Shown: positions 5,225-7,163 of the stretch, in pieces
How positions within the stretch are numbered: position 1 is the stretch's first letter
Layout of the letters: every line of letters begins with the position of its first letter
Assembly (NCBI GenBank): GCA_023248505.1
Contig: JAHFEM010000088.1
Coordinates: 1-7,163 of the forward strand
Source of the DNA: Nitrospirota bacterium
GTDB taxonomy: Bacteria > Nitrospirota > Nitrospiria > SBBL01 > Manganitrophaceae
DNA length: 7,163 nucleotides
Direction of reading: 5' to 3'
Program-made: the position numbers and the translations under genes
Notes under the pieces: generated by a model
Databases searched by the model: none
Told to the model about the DNA's origin: nothing
What the model saw: the letters and a program-made list of their open reading frames with translations, nothing else

Positions 5225-6598
5225 ATGAAAACATTCGATGTCATGGTGATCGGCGCCCGAAGCGCCGGGCGGTATGGGGCCAAGGCGGCGGCGAAGCTCG
5301 GGGCGAAGGTCGGCCTGGTCGAGACGGGCCCCTTCGGCGGGCTCTGCATCCTGAAAGGCTGCATGCCGACCAAGGCTTATCTTCGGTCGGCGGAGCTGGT
5401 GGGGCTTCTCAAGAAGGCGCCGGAGGTGGGGGTCTATCCGGGGAAACATGTCGGGATCCGATTCGATCAGATCAAAAAGCGAAAGGATCGGCTGATCGCC
5501 GAGATGGCCGATGATGCCTATCAAGGGGTCCTTCGGCATCCGAACATCACCCTCCTCTCCGGCAAAGCCCGATTCCTCTCGAAGAGCGAGCTTCAGATCG
5601 GCCGGACCCGGTACGGCTGCGAACGATTTCTCATCGCCACCGGCTCCCGGGAGGTGATTCCGCCGATCCCGGGGTTGAAGGAGGCCGGCTATCTGACGAG
5701 CGATACCGCGCTGGAAATGAAATCGCTTCCGGCGTCGATGGCGATCATCGGCGGCGGGGTGGAGGGGGTCGAGTTCGGTCAGTTCTTCAACCGGATGGGG
5801 GTGAAGGTCACCCTCCTGCAACGAAGCGAGCGGATCTTAAGCCATGAGGATGAAGATGTCAGCGAGGCGCTGGCCGATGTTCTTCGGAAAGACGGAATGG
5901 AGATTCGGACCGGCGTCCACGAGATGAAAATTGAGCGGGTCCGCTCTCGAAGGCGGATCTACTTCGAGGAGAAGGGGAAAGTGGGGAAGCTCGAAGCCGG
6001 GATGATCCTGATGGCCACCGGCCGAACCGGCCACATCGACGGGCTTCACCTTGAGGCCGCCGGGGTCGAGACGCATGATCTCGGCATCCGGGTCAACGAC
6101 TTCCTCCAAACGAGCAACCCGAACATCTACGCCGCGGGGGATGTCACCGGCATCGATCAGATCGTCAATATCGCCACGTATCAGGGAGACATTGCCGGAA
6201 CCAATCTGATGCAGGGGAGGCCGAAGAGAGCCGATTACCGGGTGGTGCCGCGGGCGGTTTTCTCCGATCCGGAGTTTGCGCGGGTCGGCCTTTCCGAGCG
6301 GGATGCGCGGGAGCGGGGGATCGCGGTGCGGGTCGGAAAATTTCCCTTCAGCGATCTTGGGAAGGCGATTGTGACCGATCGAACCGAGGGGTTCATCAAG
6401 GTCCTCGTCGATCCGAAGAGCGGCGAAATCCTCGGCGCGGAGATTCTCGGCGCGGAGGCCTCGAATCTGATCCATCAGGCGGTGGTGGCGATGCACTTCC
6501 GGTCGACCTTGGAGGAATATGCCCGGATCAACCACATCCATCCGGCGATGGCCGAGATCATGCTCTATCTGGCCGATGAGATGGTCGGGAAAGAGTAA
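5225..6598 (+). CDS. FAD-dependent pyridine nucleotide-disulfide oxidoreductase (Lpd/GR/MerA-like)
   Basis: This 457-residue flavoenzyme should transfer electrons from NAD(P)H through FAD and a redox disulfide to an unknown substrate. The disulfide is Cys41/Cys46 in GGLCILKGCMPTK (38-50). The N-terminal FAD Rossmann motif reads GARSAG (10-15), with Arg12 where Gly is expected. The second nucleotide-binding motif is GGGVEGVEF (176-184); the following strand ends LLQRSER (197-203), lacking the acidic residue typical of NADH enzymes and thus hinting at NADPH. The FAD motif AAGDVTG is at 303-309, and the C-terminal dyad His439/Glu444 sits in HIHPAMAE (437-444). MerA features (N-terminal metal-binding domain, C-terminal Cys pair) are absent. 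ATG 5225 is preferred to GTG 5204, which lies upstream of the predicted -10. No lipoyl-enzyme genes are nearby, so a role in 2-oxoacid dehydrogenase complexes is not supported by context. Confidence 0.92.
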   Translation: MKTFDVMVIGARSAGRYGAKAAAKLGAKVGLVETGPFGGLCILKGCMPTKAYLRSAELVGLLKKAPEVGVYPGKHVGIRFDQIKKRKDRLIAEMADDAYQGVLRHPNITLLSGKARFLSKSELQIGRTRYGCERFLIATGSREVIPPIPGLKEAGYLTSDTALEMKSLPASMAIIGGGVEGVEFGQFFNRMGVKVTLLQRSERILSHEDEDVSEALADVLRKDGMEIRTGVHEMKIERVRSRRRIYFEEKGKVGKLEAGMILMATGRTGHIDGLHLEAAGVETHDLGIRVNDFLQTSNPNIYAAGDVTGIDQIVNIATYQGDIAGTNLMQGRPKRADYRVVPRAVFSDPEFARVGLSERDARERGIAVRVGKFPFSDLGKAIVTDRTEGFIKVLVDPKSGEILGAEILGAEASNLIHQAVVAMHFRSTLEEYARINHIHPAMAEIMLYLADEMVGKE

Positions 6599-6640
6599 CG
6601 GCAACGGGAAGATTGGAAGACGGTTTACTGCGTAAAAAGG

Positions 6641-7163
6641 CTAATGCGACGAGGAGCGATCCTGTTTGAATTCGGAGAGCTCTTCGGTGATGATCGTCCC
6701 GGACGGGTTGCTTCCGTCCGTGGCGGGGAATTCGGTCTTCTCAATTCCCTTCACCATGCCGACATCGGGGGCGAACCAATTGGTTGTTCTGTCGGTCATC
6801 AGGAGGACTTTCCCGTTGCTCGAAAGGGTAATGTAAATATTCATTTTCCCTTCCAGCTTCAGGCAATCACGGAAAACGCCGGCCGGAACCGAAACGGTCT
6901 CGAATCCCTGGGCGACAATCTCCGCTTTGACCACGGCGTCTTCCTCTTGCCCATCTTCATCCAGATCGCGGCCGAAGGAGATCGACTTGTCGAGCTGGGA
7001 AAAGGCCTTATGAAGGCTCAGCGGGAACCGGATCACGCGGTAGGGGACGAGCTGGCCTTCGAAGGTGGTAGTCGGCTCTCCGCCGTAGTAAGTGATGCCG
7101 TCCTTATCTCTTAAGAAGTAGCTCTCGGCGGGTCCGTCATCGGCTTGATTGCTTTCCGTGAAG
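6641..7163 (-). CDS. Protein of unknown function with AGVF / WFAPDVGMVK motifs, 5' end cut by window edge
   Basis: On the minus strand the frame is open from the right edge to TAG at 6641-6643, giving at least 173 C-terminal residues; GTG 7036 is an internal codon, because coding-like sequence continues upstream of it to the edge. I do not recognise a named gene. The stretches VSVPAGVFRDCLKLEG and WFAPDVGMVKG resemble a pattern common in bacterial secreted or lipoprotein-like proteins of unknown function, where an AG-x-F-x-x-C/V-L-K segment is followed by a W-F/Y-AP-x-VG-x-VK segment. The visible part has no membrane helix and is rich in charged residues. Any signal peptide would lie off the window. 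It is convergent with the oxidoreductase, with 42 bp between the two stop codons and no clear terminator. Coding is likely; function is unknown. Confidence 0.8.
   Translation of the reverse strand, partial: FTESNQADDGPAESYFLRDKDGITYYGGEPTTTFEGQLVPYRVIRFPLSLHKAFSQLDKSISFGRDLDEDGQEEDAVVKAEIVAQGFETVSVPAGVFRDCLKLEGKMNIYITLSSNGKVLLMTDRTTNWFAPDVGMVKGIEKTEFPATDGSNPSGTIITEELSEFKQDRSSSH

Noticed and set aside
5225..6598. Mercuric reductase (merA)
   Set aside because: No N-terminal heavy-metal domain, no C-terminal Cys pair, an intact His/Glu dyad of the Lpd/GR type, and no mer genes nearby.
6624..6636. TTTAC-TGC-GTAAA inverted repeat between the convergent genes as a terminator
   Set aside because: The stem is only 5 bp, AT-rich and without a T-run on the plus strand; too weak to call.

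Overview
The window is a GC-rich stretch of bacterial chromosome. It comes from a Gram-negative (diderm) organism, because the central operon encodes a periplasmic adaptor protein, which only makes sense with an outer membrane. GC-rich codon use and the style of the intergenic repeat recall Nitrospirota, Methylomirabilota or deltaproteobacterial genomes, but no marker gene here fixes the phylum. I see no rRNA, tRNA, CRISPR array, integrase or transposase.

Layout from left to right: (1) the 5' part of an alpha/beta hydrolase gene on the minus strand, cut by the left edge. (2) A 120-bp divergent spacer with a good sigma70-like promoter pointing right. (3) A four-gene plus-strand operon: a membrane-anchored HlyD/MacA-type adaptor, a LolD/MacB-type ABC ATPase, and two different MacB/FtsX-type permeases. 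(4) Between the two permeases, an 87-bp REP/MITE-like repeat made of two GC-rich hairpins in inverted orientation, flanked by copies of ATAACG. (5) A plus-strand FAD-dependent disulfide oxidoreductase of the lipoamide dehydrogenase/glutathione reductase/mercuric reductase superfamily, with its own promoter almost touching the start codon. (6) A minus-strand gene of unknown function, convergent with it and cut by the right edge.

The four operon genes should form one machine. The ATPase drives a heterodimeric pair of four-helix permeases with large periplasmic domains, and the adaptor connects them to a TolC-like outer-membrane channel that must be encoded elsewhere. The cargo cannot be read from the sequence. 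The hydrolase, oxidoreductase and right-edge gene have no obvious link to the exporter.

The most notable points concern expression signals. The adaptor seems to start at ATC. The ATPase starts at TTG with its Shine-Dalgarno inside a small hairpin. The repeat appears to have been inserted between permease 1 and permease 2: removing it with one ATAACG copy gives a stop-CG-ATG junction and brings a Shine-Dalgarno-like sequence back into range. The oxidoreductase is predicted to be read from a leaderless or nearly leaderless mRNA and carries Arg in place of a conserved Gly in its FAD-binding Rossmann motif. No wholly new system is evident; the genes belong to known superfamilies.
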